Source: a virus
IMG/VR virus record: IMGVR_UViG_3300030099_007922
Location: 27,856-63,181 of that record
Length of the DNA stretch: 35,326 bases
Reading direction: 5' to 3' (one strand)
Shown here: piece by piece, positions 10,201 through 20,230 of the stretch
Numbering within the stretch: position 1 is the stretch's first letter
Layout of the letters: every line of letters begins with the position of its first letter
Program-made: the position numbers and the translations under genes
The notes under the pieces: generated by a model
The model's database searches: none
What the model was told of the DNA's origin: nothing
What the model saw: the letters and a program-made list of their open reading frames with translations, nothing else

Positions 10201-13200
10201 CTAGCAGTGTTGACGTTGAGTTTGATCAAGCAACAAGATTGCAACCTTTTGAGAATGTAAAAGCATCAGATATGGTTCAGATTGTATCTAACGACGACAT
10301 AACATTTACGAGAGAAACAAAACCAACTGATTACTTTTATTCGTTTGAAAAAAGCATGTACGCTGCGATATCTGATGAAATGATAAACTTTTTTGCTGGC
10401 GTCAGTGAGTTTAGTACTTTAATCGGTGCACCTGTTGAAAGATATCGTCAAAATTATAAAGGTTTAGCAAAATTAAGACAGGTCTTTTTCCGGAGAATAC
10501 AGAATGCACCAGACATAGAGAGATATACAGAATATTATAAGTGGTTGGATTCCTCTCTATCAATTATGATCGATCAATTGATTCCCGCTTCTGTTGATTC
10601 ATCAGAAGATATAAGAAATATGATTGAAAGTCATATCTTGGAAAGAAGTAAATATTTCAACAAATTTCCAACAATGGAATTTAAACAGTCAGACCCAGAG
10701 GGTCAAATCCGAGGAGTTAATGAACTTTTGTATGATTGGCAGCACGGGCATGCCCCGCTTGGCACCCAGACTGATGATAACGTTAACTGCCTTTGGACAA
10801 AGGAAAGGGCACAAAGAAGCACCGACATATTGGTTTCAGGATCCACAGAAACAGATCCTGATCGTGAGATAATTAGAAGAGTTATAAACACTTCCGTGTC
10901 TGGATCAACATATGCAACTCGGCGTTTATCCCGACCCTACAGACTTTCGGTTGAAGATCAAAGACATGCTAAGGGTGGCGACAACACGTTTGGTAATAAA
11001 AAGAAAAGATTTTACACTGGCGTTTCTACAGCTCATGGAACCTCACACATTTCGGTTACAGGATCGGATGCAGCGCCATTGATGTGTAAAGACACAATCA
11101 ACCCTAGTAAAAAGAAGAAAATCCGAGCAACAGCAGACGTCGCGTTCTCTCAGAAGGACCGAGATATCAACGATGTCGCCCCCTTTACTCTGTACAGCAG
11201 TTCTTTGGATGACGTAAGAGATTACCACACCCAGGTGTTTAGCGGGTTTAAGAAAGGCGTGGAGATCTCCAATCTTCACGCAGACGAATACGGTGATGAT
11301 AGGGAGGTAACTCTCCAGTCTCCATTCACTGAAAAGTGGGTCGGAGGTAACGCGCACCGTCGTCAAGATCTTTCAGGATCTTTGTTGGGTCAAATAGACG
11401 CTAAAAAGCAAGGACATGACCGAGTAGAAGCGTTTAAGTTACTAGCAGAGGGCGGCATATTGTATATTCTTCCCCCGAATGCATCTGGCATTGACGCAAG
11501 CAAGATACCCATTATAGACCATACACTACAGACTGCACAGGTTTTGAGAGATGGACTAGCCAAGCGACCGGTTAATATTAAAAACATAGCAACAACAACT
11601 GGAAGCATTGCACTTGGAAACTATAATCACATATATGATGTTGTGCAATACACAACTGAAGATCAGAGAAAAGACTTTGTAGTAGATAATTTGGAGCAGA
11701 TGACGTCTTCTAACTCTACTGCCATACCAGGAGTTAAGGAATTTTCTAAATTCCCTCGTCCAGCACGAAAATCCGTATTTAAAGCGAGATTTTCAGCACC
11801 GGGCGGCACCGAAGTCGCTGGCGACAGTCGCGGCGGACATAGTATTGATAGAGAGACAAATCAATATTCTGTGTATAACTCTTTAAATTATAGAAATTTA
11901 TCGGTAAGGGGTCCGAGAGATTATTTGAACAGTGTGCCCCAGACAGGGAGCACTGATTCTAATAGTCTTGTAACTGATCACAAAATTAATTCAAATCCAA
12001 GATATAGAAGAAAGATGGACGGTGGGATGTATAGCGGCGAATTTGACCGCAATATGGACAATCGATTTGTTCAACATGAAATTCCCCAAAATGATTATCA
12101 GTATGCTTGGTTTACTTCTTCAATATCAGAACATGTCGACGCAGCTGCAATCTCTGGGCACTTGCACTCATTTAGTCAAGCGTCGATCGGTGATGCTACT
12201 GGGTCGTTAAGGTATGAAAGAACTTATGAATTTGTTAGCGGAAACTTTGGGCGCTTCGGTCGACAATTGCCAATGCGCGGACAGGATTTATATGATTTAA
12301 ATTTTGCAAATATAAACATTCCAGGTGTGAATGTTCAAGATCACTTGACGTCTTCTATAAATACCATATCTTCTGCCCATGCGCATGGTATGATATCTGG
12401 AACAATAAATTATAGGCACGGTCCATACGGTTGGCCAACCTGGAAACAGATTAGGGTTGGGGAGACTGCATTAGCCAGATACTTTAGAAGAAATAACATA
12501 TACTCACTTCCAGTGAGGGACCAGGGAGGTGGATTAGAACCTACGATTGACTTTAGAACTTTAGGTAATTATTCCTGGCCAGATAATATAGACCATAGAG
12601 TAGGGGGACCTGATAGGAGAATTGACCATCAGGATTATAGATTTACTGATCCGCCTGTTACTTCAAACAGGCATCCGATAGCATTGAGGACATTTTATCC
12701 AAATGTTCCTTATATTGGTTTTGGGGAATCAAACACTCCACCGTCAGAAGATCGTATTCCGAGACTTCCTCGTTTTGGAATTCCACCAACCCAGAATAGA
12801 CGTAGTTTTGACAGAGTGCCAGAAGCAACCCCTGGTAATAGGTTTAACGCATTAAGTTCTTTTCAACCTGCGTCTAAGAAATATTCTTTTAGTAATAAGT
12901 TGACCCAATTTGCAGATGACGAATTATCAAAAGTCTTAAATATTCGACAGTCCTTACCCTTTAAGGAAGATGCATTGTTGCAGGACGACCTTTTAACTTA
13001 TGACTTTACTGTTCCGGGATCAACCGTAGAATATTCAATGAATATTTTTCCAAAAGAAAAGAATACTTTTCTCGAACAATCAAGAGAAAGAACAAGGTTT
13101 AAGACAGATGATTTTTGGAAGACAACCCAGGCAGAAAGAGTTTTAACAAATATAACCAACTCACAAGGAAACACAATTCCAGAACTATCAGTATGGCCAC

Positions 13201-16200
13201 TAGATGGACCTACTAATTTTGGATCAAACGCAATCAATACAACGGTGCAAAAGTTGACAGGCGACGGATCAGGTGAATTGTTTGCAAACTATGCTGTTTT
13301 TCATAATGGAATGACGCACCCTAGTGCAAGTGCACTATATGCTAGACCATTTCCAATGCAATCCACGTCCAGTTTACCAGCGACAAATAAGTTGTTTAAA
13401 TTCTTTTTAGCACATACAATCAGTAGAAAAGCACAATTGTTTGGTGATTTTACTGCCGATGCTAGAAAAGCGCTTGCAAGTCTTGGACAGATGTCTGTGA
13501 TTCTTAAGGTAGCCAGAGCGAATGCAAATCATGTACCCGCCCAAGTCACCACATCCGGATCGGTGCCTGATGGGTATGTGAACGATGCAGGAGTATCTTC
13601 CACCACATCAGACACCAAAGGCGTGAGATGCGGTAACGCCCAGGGAAATTCGGGTTTTCAACCGATAACATTTCAAGGCACTCGAACTGGCGCAGCAGGC
13701 ATTACCGGAGAACCTGGTGGATATTCTTTTTATAGGTTTTTACAAACTACAGGCAGTGTAATAAATTCAAGATCATTGTTAATAAACTTTCATTTAAGAA
13801 CGGGCGGAAACGGATCGAACGCAGACCACTATGGCATTAAAGCGAGCACACTTCCTATGTATGTTCAGGTTGGATCAGATGCAAACGGGTGGTTGACTGT
13901 AGCAAAGATAGATCCAGAAGACAAACACAAGGTTAATAACAGGTTTGCATTTCATAGTGTGCTTGTAACTGCCTCTGCAGGAACTGCACGAGAGGTTAGG
14001 TGGATTGCCCCGAGCACCGATGATCCGGGGACGGGCAATTGGAATTTAGCGCTACCAAATATTTATGAAGCACAGACTGTGCAATCTTTTAACTTATCTG
14101 CTGAGTCCGATAATGATTTTGTGGGAGTTGCTGGAAATCACGTGTCGTCTTCATTCACAGTTGCAAATCGTCTTCCCGCAAAGAGAGACTATTTTACGCC
14201 TCAGTCTAACATAGGATTCTTGTCGTATGCTGCAATTGATGACTACGGTGACGAAGCGTTTAAGAATTGGACAGGCGCAGCAAACACATTGTCTCCATTG
14301 GGTGCATATTTTTCCTCTAGCATATCTTTGGAGGTAAACAAGACTTTTGATGTTAAATTTAGGCAAGATTTTGATTCCGCCAGCGTGATGGTGTACCCAA
14401 AGAATAATGAGGTTACCAATCATCTGTACGGATCTCAGTTTTTTAGAACACCAGAACACGCTGCTAGAAGTCCGTTTAATTATGATAATTACGAAGATTT
14501 CGCATATCAGTCAAAATTATTAGCAAAAGATTTTTCTGTTGTTCCTGAATTTAGAATAAGTGAGCATATGAATCGGTATATAAATGAGATTGGCGGTGCC
14601 GACCCATTTTTTAGTTGTAATGATACGATGTTAACTCTGACGGGATCTAAAACACTTCAAAACAGTTCGCAGGATGGTTTTTATGAAATTTACAGTCATA
14701 CCGACTTTATAAAGCATTTTGACGTTGTTGAGAGTAGGATGAATGCTATAAAGGGTGCAACCCCGACTAAACTGTCTTTAGAATGCAAGGCTTTTAAAAA
14801 GTTTTTGCCATACAAGGGTTTCTATCCTGCAGACCGAATGACTCAGATAGCAAGCGAGTTCAGTTCTTCTTATAGTCAGTTTGTTACAGGTGGACACTGG
14901 AGGAATGTATTAGCACCCTATTACGCACCAGGGATTGGGTTCAATACCATAAAGTCGGGTATTGCTGTAGATTATCCCATTTTTGAACCACATGAAGATA
15001 GAATCTACAATCAGTACGGAATAATATTTCAATCTGCTAGTTTAGCAATAGATCACGATGGCGGTAATGCTGTTAGTGCTGATACCGGACGCCCTTGGAT
15101 CGCAGGCGAGGGCGGATCAGGATTAAGTGGGTCTGCGAAACTCTCACTTAATAGAATTGAAATAGGTGGCGGATCTGACTGGGCAAAGTTAATAACTGGT
15201 AGTTTGTCCCCATCAGCAGAAAATAAAAAATTAACAGTTTCATGTTGGATATATTTGCCCAAGAAGCACAGAGTTGCTGATCCGTTTGGTCAATCAATCA
15301 ATTCTTACGGTTCGTTCCGTCAGCGCGGAACTATTGCTAGTTTTGGTAGTGGTGAGGATACAACTGACTCAGCGTGGAAAAAGGGAATTCATTTTGGATA
15401 TTGGACACAGGCAATGATCGCATCGACAGACAACGATATGGGTGTGGATCTTCCCGACACCGGAGGCGCCTTTGACGATAACGACCCAAATTATACTATA
15501 GGTTTTACGTGTTTTGGTGGCAATGGCAAGGACTTTTTTGCCTTATCTAAAATCGGCGCTGCACCAACAATACAAACTCTGGCGGGCCCGACAGCGGTCT
15601 GCTCCAAACCTGAGCTTAGTATGTCACCAGGGTGGAATCACATTCTTCTAACTTTAGATCCAAATGGAATAGGGTATGATAGTAATTTTAGTCATATTGG
15701 GTTTGACGCGTATGTTAATGGGCAAGAGTGGCACACAGATGTTCACCTAACTGCAAGCTCCGGGTTTTATGACGGAGGTTCAACTGAACCAGCTAATCAA
15801 ACCGAGAGTACGCCGCAAGGTATTGTAACTAACTCTGGGTCTGCCAAACCGCTTTTGGATGGTGATAGAAACTGCTTTATTGGCACTCACTTGGGAAGTG
15901 TAAAGAGAATCAATGCGCTCCCACAGTTAAACTTAAGACCTGGTACATACGAAAAAGAAACTGAAAAAATCACTTTATTCAGTTCTGCAAGCAACAAGTT
16001 CACACTTCAATCAAGAGACAATTGTCTTACCTCGACAGGTGCAGACGAACATACAATGTTGGATTGGTTGCAACCTTCGGAAATGATGATTTCCGAGGTG
16101 ATGATCTTCAATGCTGTTGCAGCTTCGAGCACGGAAGAAATGGCGAAAAGACTTTCTGGATATGTCAATGGAACACCAGATTTCGCATCTTTTACAAACG

Positions 16201-19082
16201 ATCCATCTCTCGAAGACGTTGATAATTTAACTGTTTTCAATACGGTAGGAAATACGCTTGGTGCAAGACACCCGTACACCTGTTTAGAGAAACAATATCA
16301 TAAAAATCTAATTGCATGGTACAGACCAGGAAACGATACTGGGTATGTTCCTGCAGGGCGTACGAATGGTTTGCATGTGTTTAACCATGCACAAAATTTA
16401 TTTAGTGGTAAAATTCCAGGTGACACAACTGGAAGCGTATTGCAATATGACATACATAGTATGCCTTCAAAATACAATCACATGTCGGCAACTTTATATG
16501 GATTTACAAATTGGACAGGATCTGTCGCACGTGACCTTAAGTTTTCACCTAGATACAGACAGCGGTGGAACGGAATAGCAGACTTATCAAACCCCGCTCA
16601 GTATACATATGTCTATAGTTTTCCATCTGCATCGATTGCTGATAATCCGGATGCACCTTTTAAAACTTGGTATGCAAATATAGGAAGTGATTATTGGTTT
16701 GAAAATTCAAGAGCGTATACTGAAAAACTGCTTATTGAGAACAATCCAAACTTAACAGGGTCATATATGGTTTGCACAGGGTCTGTTAAGATTCCATCAT
16801 TTATTGTTGGCACAAATCGTAATTTTACTGAAGATAGTTCGGTGCCAAGAATTGGATCTGCAAGTTATGGTACGTATCACTTTACTGGATCGTCCGCTGT
16901 CGGAGCAGAGGAGGTTTACTCACAAGGTTGGATAAACGATTATCAAAAGAATACGGGTGTGCGCAAAGTGAACAGAATTCCTTTTGAGGCAATAATATTT
17001 CCTGCTGCATTTACACCTGAAAGTAAGGACGACGGTGATTCCCCATTTGCTCTTTATTATGATAACGAACCACATTACAGTGCAAGCTTGCATGGCGCAA
17101 TGACAAACAAGCGAAGATATGTCCAGCAGAATTCTCACAATCAGCAGGTTTACGAGTGGACTGATAAAGACACAAACGTTGATTATAAGACAGATGAGAA
17201 CTTTCATTTTGGTGTTGCTATGAATTCGGCATCAGTGATGAGTCAATTTGATTTAGCTAGTGCACGAAGAAGGTCGGCACTATACACATTTGCAGCAAAT
17301 AATTTTTATGCAGAATGCTTAAACTTTTTTATTGCAAATAGAAAGGGTGTAACGATCAGGTCTAAGAGTAGACCTGGACTCCCTGTTGATCCTAACATAC
17401 AACAATACAGGATGACTATCGAACTAAACTCTGGACGAAATCCGGCAAGAAACAAAGATAATCCACTTTACAACAACCCGGCCGCCTTCGGTCCACCGGT
17501 TGATGCTGGCATACACAGAAGACAGCATATTGACGGTACACACTTTTCTAGGTCTTTGCAGTCTCATGGATATGGGTTCGCACCATATTTGCCATCTCAT
17601 TACGACGGATTCTCCCGAGCAGTATATACGTTTACTCCGGATTCAAATATTGTGTATACAACGGTGCCTCAAATACTGGAAGATACAACAGTAGAATATT
17701 TTAGAAGCATCAATTCAACAGGATCTATTTCAACGAGGGGTGGCAGCGGTTTTGCCAGCAATGAAAGACCTGCGGCAGACACGGTTGTGTCCTCGTACAA
17801 TAGAAGGTTTGCAATGCATATTACTGAAAGTTTTAACGGGTTATCGTTGGGGCAAGAAGAAAACCTGGTGCAAAGATACACTCCAGCTGGGGATCCGATT
17901 GAGGGAGAGAAGTCACTGGTTATTCAAACTAAGTTCGAGTGTCCAACTTTTGACTTCTCCGAAGTTGACGCTGACCAACCCAGAACCAGCGAAACTTTAC
18001 AGCACCTTCCAAGAATAAAGGGAATATGGCACCAGACGGGTTCCTTTGGTGCGGATGCAAAAAGACCAAACGTTAGAATTATTACTCCGCGAGCAACAAC
18101 AAATGTCGGCGACCTCAGTAGGTTATTGGGAATGCAAATTGAGGACGAACAGAACGTTGTAGGAGAACTTCCAGAATCCAGAACCGTTAGGGAGGGTGTG
18201 GTCGCGATTCCTTTCCGTACTAGGAATAACGTTAGAAGGTTTTACAATTTACCGCATCATGAGGTATATCAGGCGGTTAGAAATCTTGGGTACTCTGATT
18301 ATAAATTAAAGACAGAAGAGGAGAGGAGGCAGTTCGAAGAGTTTGCAAATCGTATTGATAATCCTCCTGGTCTTGCCGGCGGTGGCGGCATACCGGGTCT
18401 AGATATTACAAGAAGAATACTTGACGACCAAAGTAGTGTACCCTTGGTTCGTCCTTCGATTCAGAAGATGGTTCGATCTATGATGCACTACAATATTCCG
18501 CCGCAATTTAACTTTTTAAAGTATAACAACCCTAATGGAAAATACATAAAACCATTTGCAATGTACATATTTGATTTTTCAGTATCTTTGAACAAGGAAG
18601 ATATTGCTAGGATTTGGCAAAACGTCACCCCAGACTTTGGATTAAACGATTTTGGTTCAACAAATGGATCAAGACAGATTTTAAGTTCTAGGGTTGTTGA
18701 GCATGATTTGTATGATACGGATGATTTACTTAATCCAATTCCTGATATGTACCCTCTTCCGGGCGAGGATGATCGGTATGGTGTTAGAAATTGGACTGGC
18801 GGTTTTCATGAAGATTTGCAGTGGATGGTTTTTAAGGTCAAACAAAAAGCAGAATCAAACTATTTTCGAAAGAAAGAACTGGACAAACTGCCTGATGGTC
18901 ATCCTGAAAAAATCATTAGTGTTGAAAACGATATATTTAGATATGGTTTTAATTGGCCGTATGATTATTTTTCTTTAGTTGAACTAGTTAATCTGAAGTC
19001 ATCTGTCTCTTTTGGAGACAAAGAGCATCGGTTTGATGGCAGAACTGCTAGAACATTTTTAAATAGGAGAGAAGACGATTGA
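7299..19082 (+). CDS. Giant (3927 aa) LamG-containing virion protein, probable baseplate/host-recognition component
   Basis: This single uninterrupted frame fills a third of the window. Three concanavalin A/LamG-like segments are visible: residues ~165-375 (NTVEFWLKK, GNWHHYAISF, LDEFRFWKKERT), ~678-885 (DVKITNFRVWNKSLTDDEI) and ~2640-2960 (KLTVSCWIYLP, GWNHILLTLDPNG). Residues ~461-600 resemble P2 gpI/wedge-type tail proteins, with 'FKSKGTIRSFRNLFRCFGV' at 576-594. Other distinctive blocks are a helical segment at 1020-1130 (MYAAISDEMINFFAG), 1325-1360 (NLHADEYGDD...PFTEKWVGG), 1706-1733 (RHGPYGWPTWKQIR) and a C-terminal region at 3752-3860 (PFAMYIFDFS, LQWMVFKVKQ). About 30 (T/S)GS tripeptides are scattered through it. 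It follows gp25-gp6, so a wedge-linked role (positional analogue of gp7) plus surface-glycan binding is inferred. The ATG is 2 bases after the previous stop with a weak ribosome site, suggesting coupling. No catalytic motif was recognised. Confidence 0.8.
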   Translation: MSLKSLFGKDKKNLKISSLVNSDKLLEDVESISYIDQFIKDRKKFRSHTDYYTGSNFAVYGSLEEYYRAGIDRIINTYPYDGSLKEKLEWINDSNGFDLHLFENEYPRTNGYITFADSAADNTDSWGSVTSTSGAYGNPANKEYILIKGGPNVGNFYNTGSLRTSNLEINGRNGNTVEFWLKKSNYVTSKTQREVLFDISTTGSHQGSSAYGRLTIELDSGNSNASPFLLTYQSGSTGYKEVRVGAPQLYTSASDGNWHHYAISFKNESNKIRTSLYIDGELHKSVLTGSAIGSLNTALIGTIGALSTGKDSQLVTRTSSESFIPGLGYGKLSGSLDEFRFWKKERTAKDVGRFWFTQVGAGTNTDIANTPLGFYYKFNEGETGQVRIDKTVLDYSGRVSNGQWIGYAGYGRTNNSAIVESSASVSEFKDPIIYYDHPKVKSFRESALEQGYAYDLTNASSMYYSFPDWIVDEDGESSEDLKKMTQIVASYFDSLFLQIKDLKNLRHIQYSGFKNKPHPFNQIKLQSMGLISPELFMDANILNTFVNRDEHQNYEQSLSDIKNFIYNNIYGNLESIFKSKGTIRSFRNLFRCFGVDNELIKINMYSTDSTYPVESSYQNSVVKSKYLNFNSVNNKNATVFQSLDGLRGSYRLADARGYVTGSEGLISDDAATAIGMTAEVQVFIPKLYQINHPFYFDSEVSSSLFGCHSVKKNADGKNEVTISWPSSADDHSNFQVYVVKENAFSKTAKFVLESRNGIFDPVESDFIVDLYDSNRWNLAARLVAAAPEGDTVSGSGNNYKFELYGVNVIADSINDKFSLSSTISSANAANFIKNSRRFYVGAHRTNYTGGVITTTDVKITNFRVWNKSLTDDEINSHAFDPRSYGLSSPSKKSFPLSDIGGAQIPQIDLLAINWDFSDLTGSDSNGQMWINDVSSGSHAPSKLHHGKIHPIVGRIHPGKGLFFPSSTTSSVDVEFDQATRLQPFENVKASDMVQIVSNDDITFTRETKPTDYFYSFEKSMYAAISDEMINFFAGVSEFSTLIGAPVERYRQNYKGLAKLRQVFFRRIQNAPDIERYTEYYKWLDSSLSIMIDQLIPASVDSSEDIRNMIESHILERSKYFNKFPTMEFKQSDPEGQIRGVNELLYDWQHGHAPLGTQTDDNVNCLWTKERAQRSTDILVSGSTETDPDREIIRRVINTSVSGSTYATRRLSRPYRLSVEDQRHAKGGDNTFGNKKKRFYTGVSTAHGTSHISVTGSDAAPLMCKDTINPSKKKKIRATADVAFSQKDRDINDVAPFTLYSSSLDDVRDYHTQVFSGFKKGVEISNLHADEYGDDREVTLQSPFTEKWVGGNAHRRQDLSGSLLGQIDAKKQGHDRVEAFKLLAEGGILYILPPNASGIDASKIPIIDHTLQTAQVLRDGLAKRPVNIKNIATTTGSIALGNYNHIYDVVQYTTEDQRKDFVVDNLEQMTSSNSTAIPGVKEFSKFPRPARKSVFKARFSAPGGTEVAGDSRGGHSIDRETNQYSVYNSLNYRNLSVRGPRDYLNSVPQTGSTDSNSLVTDHKINSNPRYRRKMDGGMYSGEFDRNMDNRFVQHEIPQNDYQYAWFTSSISEHVDAAAISGHLHSFSQASIGDATGSLRYERTYEFVSGNFGRFGRQLPMRGQDLYDLNFANINIPGVNVQDHLTSSINTISSAHAHGMISGTINYRHGPYGWPTWKQIRVGETALARYFRRNNIYSLPVRDQGGGLEPTIDFRTLGNYSWPDNIDHRVGGPDRRIDHQDYRFTDPPVTSNRHPIALRTFYPNVPYIGFGESNTPPSEDRIPRLPRFGIPPTQNRRSFDRVPEATPGNRFNALSSFQPASKKYSFSNKLTQFADDELSKVLNIRQSLPFKEDALLQDDLLTYDFTVPGSTVEYSMNIFPKEKNTFLEQSRERTRFKTDDFWKTTQAERVLTNITNSQGNTIPELSVWPLDGPTNFGSNAINTTVQKLTGDGSGELFANYAVFHNGMTHPSASALYARPFPMQSTSSLPATNKLFKFFLAHTISRKAQLFGDFTADARKALASLGQMSVILKVARANANHVPAQVTTSGSVPDGYVNDAGVSSTTSDTKGVRCGNAQGNSGFQPITFQGTRTGAAGITGEPGGYSFYRFLQTTGSVINSRSLLINFHLRTGGNGSNADHYGIKASTLPMYVQVGSDANGWLTVAKIDPEDKHKVNNRFAFHSVLVTASAGTAREVRWIAPSTDDPGTGNWNLALPNIYEAQTVQSFNLSAESDNDFVGVAGNHVSSSFTVANRLPAKRDYFTPQSNIGFLSYAAIDDYGDEAFKNWTGAANTLSPLGAYFSSSISLEVNKTFDVKFRQDFDSASVMVYPKNNEVTNHLYGSQFFRTPEHAARSPFNYDNYEDFAYQSKLLAKDFSVVPEFRISEHMNRYINEIGGADPFFSCNDTMLTLTGSKTLQNSSQDGFYEIYSHTDFIKHFDVVESRMNAIKGATPTKLSLECKAFKKFLPYKGFYPADRMTQIASEFSSSYSQFVTGGHWRNVLAPYYAPGIGFNTIKSGIAVDYPIFEPHEDRIYNQYGIIFQSASLAIDHDGGNAVSADTGRPWIAGEGGSGLSGSAKLSLNRIEIGGGSDWAKLITGSLSPSAENKKLTVSCWIYLPKKHRVADPFGQSINSYGSFRQRGTIASFGSGEDTTDSAWKKGIHFGYWTQAMIASTDNDMGVDLPDTGGAFDDNDPNYTIGFTCFGGNGKDFFALSKIGAAPTIQTLAGPTAVCSKPELSMSPGWNHILLTLDPNGIGYDSNFSHIGFDAYVNGQEWHTDVHLTASSGFYDGGSTEPANQTESTPQGIVTNSGSAKPLLDGDRNCFIGTHLGSVKRINALPQLNLRPGTYEKETEKITLFSSASNKFTLQSRDNCLTSTGADEHTMLDWLQPSEMMISEVMIFNAVAASSTEEMAKRLSGYVNGTPDFASFTNDPSLEDVDNLTVFNTVGNTLGARHPYTCLEKQYHKNLIAWYRPGNDTGYVPAGRTNGLHVFNHAQNLFSGKIPGDTTGSVLQYDIHSMPSKYNHMSATLYGFTNWTGSVARDLKFSPRYRQRWNGIADLSNPAQYTYVYSFPSASIADNPDAPFKTWYANIGSDYWFENSRAYTEKLLIENNPNLTGSYMVCTGSVKIPSFIVGTNRNFTEDSSVPRIGSASYGTYHFTGSSAVGAEEVYSQGWINDYQKNTGVRKVNRIPFEAIIFPAAFTPESKDDGDSPFALYYDNEPHYSASLHGAMTNKRRYVQQNSHNQQVYEWTDKDTNVDYKTDENFHFGVAMNSASVMSQFDLASARRRSALYTFAANNFYAECLNFFIANRKGVTIRSKSRPGLPVDPNIQQYRMTIELNSGRNPARNKDNPLYNNPAAFGPPVDAGIHRRQHIDGTHFSRSLQSHGYGFAPYLPSHYDGFSRAVYTFTPDSNIVYTTVPQILEDTTVEYFRSINSTGSISTRGGSGFASNERPAADTVVSSYNRRFAMHITESFNGLSLGQEENLVQRYTPAGDPIEGEKSLVIQTKFECPTFDFSEVDADQPRTSETLQHLPRIKGIWHQTGSFGADAKRPNVRIITPRATTNVGDLSRLLGMQIEDEQNVVGELPESRTVREGVVAIPFRTRNNVRRFYNLPHHEVYQAVRNLGYSDYKLKTEEERRQFEEFANRIDNPPGLAGGGGIPGLDITRRILDDQSSVPLVRPSIQKMVRSMMHYNIPPQFNFLKYNNPNGKYIKPFAMYIFDFSVSLNKEDIARIWQNVTPDFGLNDFGSTNGSRQILSSRVVEHDLYDTDDLLNPIPDMYPLPGEDDRYGVRNWTGGFHEDLQWMVFKVKQKAESNYFRKKELDKLPDGHPEKIISVENDIFRYGFNWPYDYFSLVELVNLKSSVSFGDKEHRFDGRTARTFLNRREDD
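19065..19071 (+). promoter_or_regulatory. Shine-Dalgarno supporting a TTG start
   Basis: AGGAGAG lies about 7 bases before the TTG at 19079, inside the end of the giant gene. It is the main reason for accepting the rare TTG start in the TTGA overlap. Confidence 0.65.
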
Positions 19083-20230
19083 CTTTTTTCAATAAAAAAG
19101 AGGAAGTTCTAGATGTTCAATTGACTCAATTGGGCAAATACTTGCTTTCAAAGGGAAAATTAAAACCGACATTTTATGCGTTTTCGGATGATGAAATACT
19201 TTATGACCCCTCCTACGCTGGTGTTGAAAATAAAGAAACTGCAAAAGAAGCATCAAACAGAATACAGAAAGACACTCAGCGTTTGCGAGCATTGTATGAG
19301 CATGATGGTGTCGAGACAAGAATTAAATCCTTAAATGGGCACGAAGTTGAAAAAGTTAGAGGGTTCGGATGGCAAGCTAGAATTAAAAATAGAACAGAAG
19401 AGATGCCATTCAATCAAGCATATGGTATTGATACGTTTACAGAAGAAAAGATGGGGGCAGACGATAGAAATTTGGTTAGAAACATGTTGGGAAATTCTAA
19501 GATTGGCGAACAAAGATCTCCATCATGGCGCATCGATTCCCTTTACAATGGTGTAATAGAAAGTATAAACATAAGTTCTTCATCTCCAAACGTTGGAATA
19601 AAAAGACCAGTTTTAAATTTAGAGGTTGATTACGATATTGTTGGCGAGTACATTTCCCCAACGGAAGTTGACCCTGCAAGTCTTGATGGGTTTTATTTAG
19701 AGGTTGGACCAGATGGGCAACTTGCACAGTGGGAGTTTGACATGGATTCACCCCTGCCAAGAAGCATCTTGTTTGTTGATTCTGTCAAGGCGAATGTTCC
19801 AAACTCACCAGTTGTTTTAAGTATTATAGAGGATAACGTACAGTTTGATTTAGAAAATTTTGAGTATGAGTTTTATGAAATAGAAAAGGTTGAACAAAAC
19901 GAGAGAGCAAACAATGCATCAGTTGAGAGGTTGAGAAGGTTATCAAATTTTTCACCTATTGCTGGACCTTTTGGGTCAGACGATCCTGCGTTGATGCCAA
20001 ACAAAAAAAGCATAGAACATTATTTTACTGTGGGATCGGATGAAACAGTTGAGAGTGTTTTTGGTACAGACTTAAATGGCGCAAACCCGTTTAAGAGACT
20101 TTTGGCGATACAGGAAGATATCAACAACACTGTACACGCAGCAGCTAAATATGCAGAACACGCTCGAAATCCAGAGGCAGCTGCCATCGACTCTCAATTA
20201 TCAAATGCAGAAGGGGAGTGTGAAGACTGA
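19079..20230 (+). CDS. Structural protein with 'LT-G...DDEI-Y' N-terminal module
   Basis: This 383-aa protein of unknown precise function starts at TTG, overlapping the giant gene's TGA by 4 bases. Its N-terminus reads 'VLDVQLTQLGKYLLSKGKL', then 'YAFSDDEILYDPSYAG' (residues ~10-48). The same arrangement occurs at the N-terminus of the 27013-28029 product, so the two share a module. A second similar stretch, 'KRPVLNLEVDYDI' near residue 175, aligns loosely with a 'MPATLQETQFIIEADYRLG' stretch in that other protein. The centre is beta-rich, and an acidic helical stretch precedes the short Ala-rich C-terminus (NNTVHAAAKYAEHARNPEAAA). The context is tail/baseplate structural. No enzymatic motif is seen. 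Confidence 0.75.
   Translation: MTFFNKKEEVLDVQLTQLGKYLLSKGKLKPTFYAFSDDEILYDPSYAGVENKETAKEASNRIQKDTQRLRALYEHDGVETRIKSLNGHEVEKVRGFGWQARIKNRTEEMPFNQAYGIDTFTEEKMGADDRNLVRNMLGNSKIGEQRSPSWRIDSLYNGVIESINISSSSPNVGIKRPVLNLEVDYDIVGEYISPTEVDPASLDGFYLEVGPDGQLAQWEFDMDSPLPRSILFVDSVKANVPNSPVVLSIIEDNVQFDLENFEYEFYEIEKVEQNERANNASVERLRRLSNFSPIAGPFGSDDPALMPNKKSIEHYFTVGSDETVESVFGTDLNGANPFKRLLAIQEDINNTVHAAAKYAEHARNPEAAAIDSQLSNAEGECED

Noticed and set aside
19335-19556. Short plus-strand frame inside the 383-aa structural gene
   Set aside because: It is an alternative frame of a gene with good family features and overlaps; no ribosome site or domain supports it.
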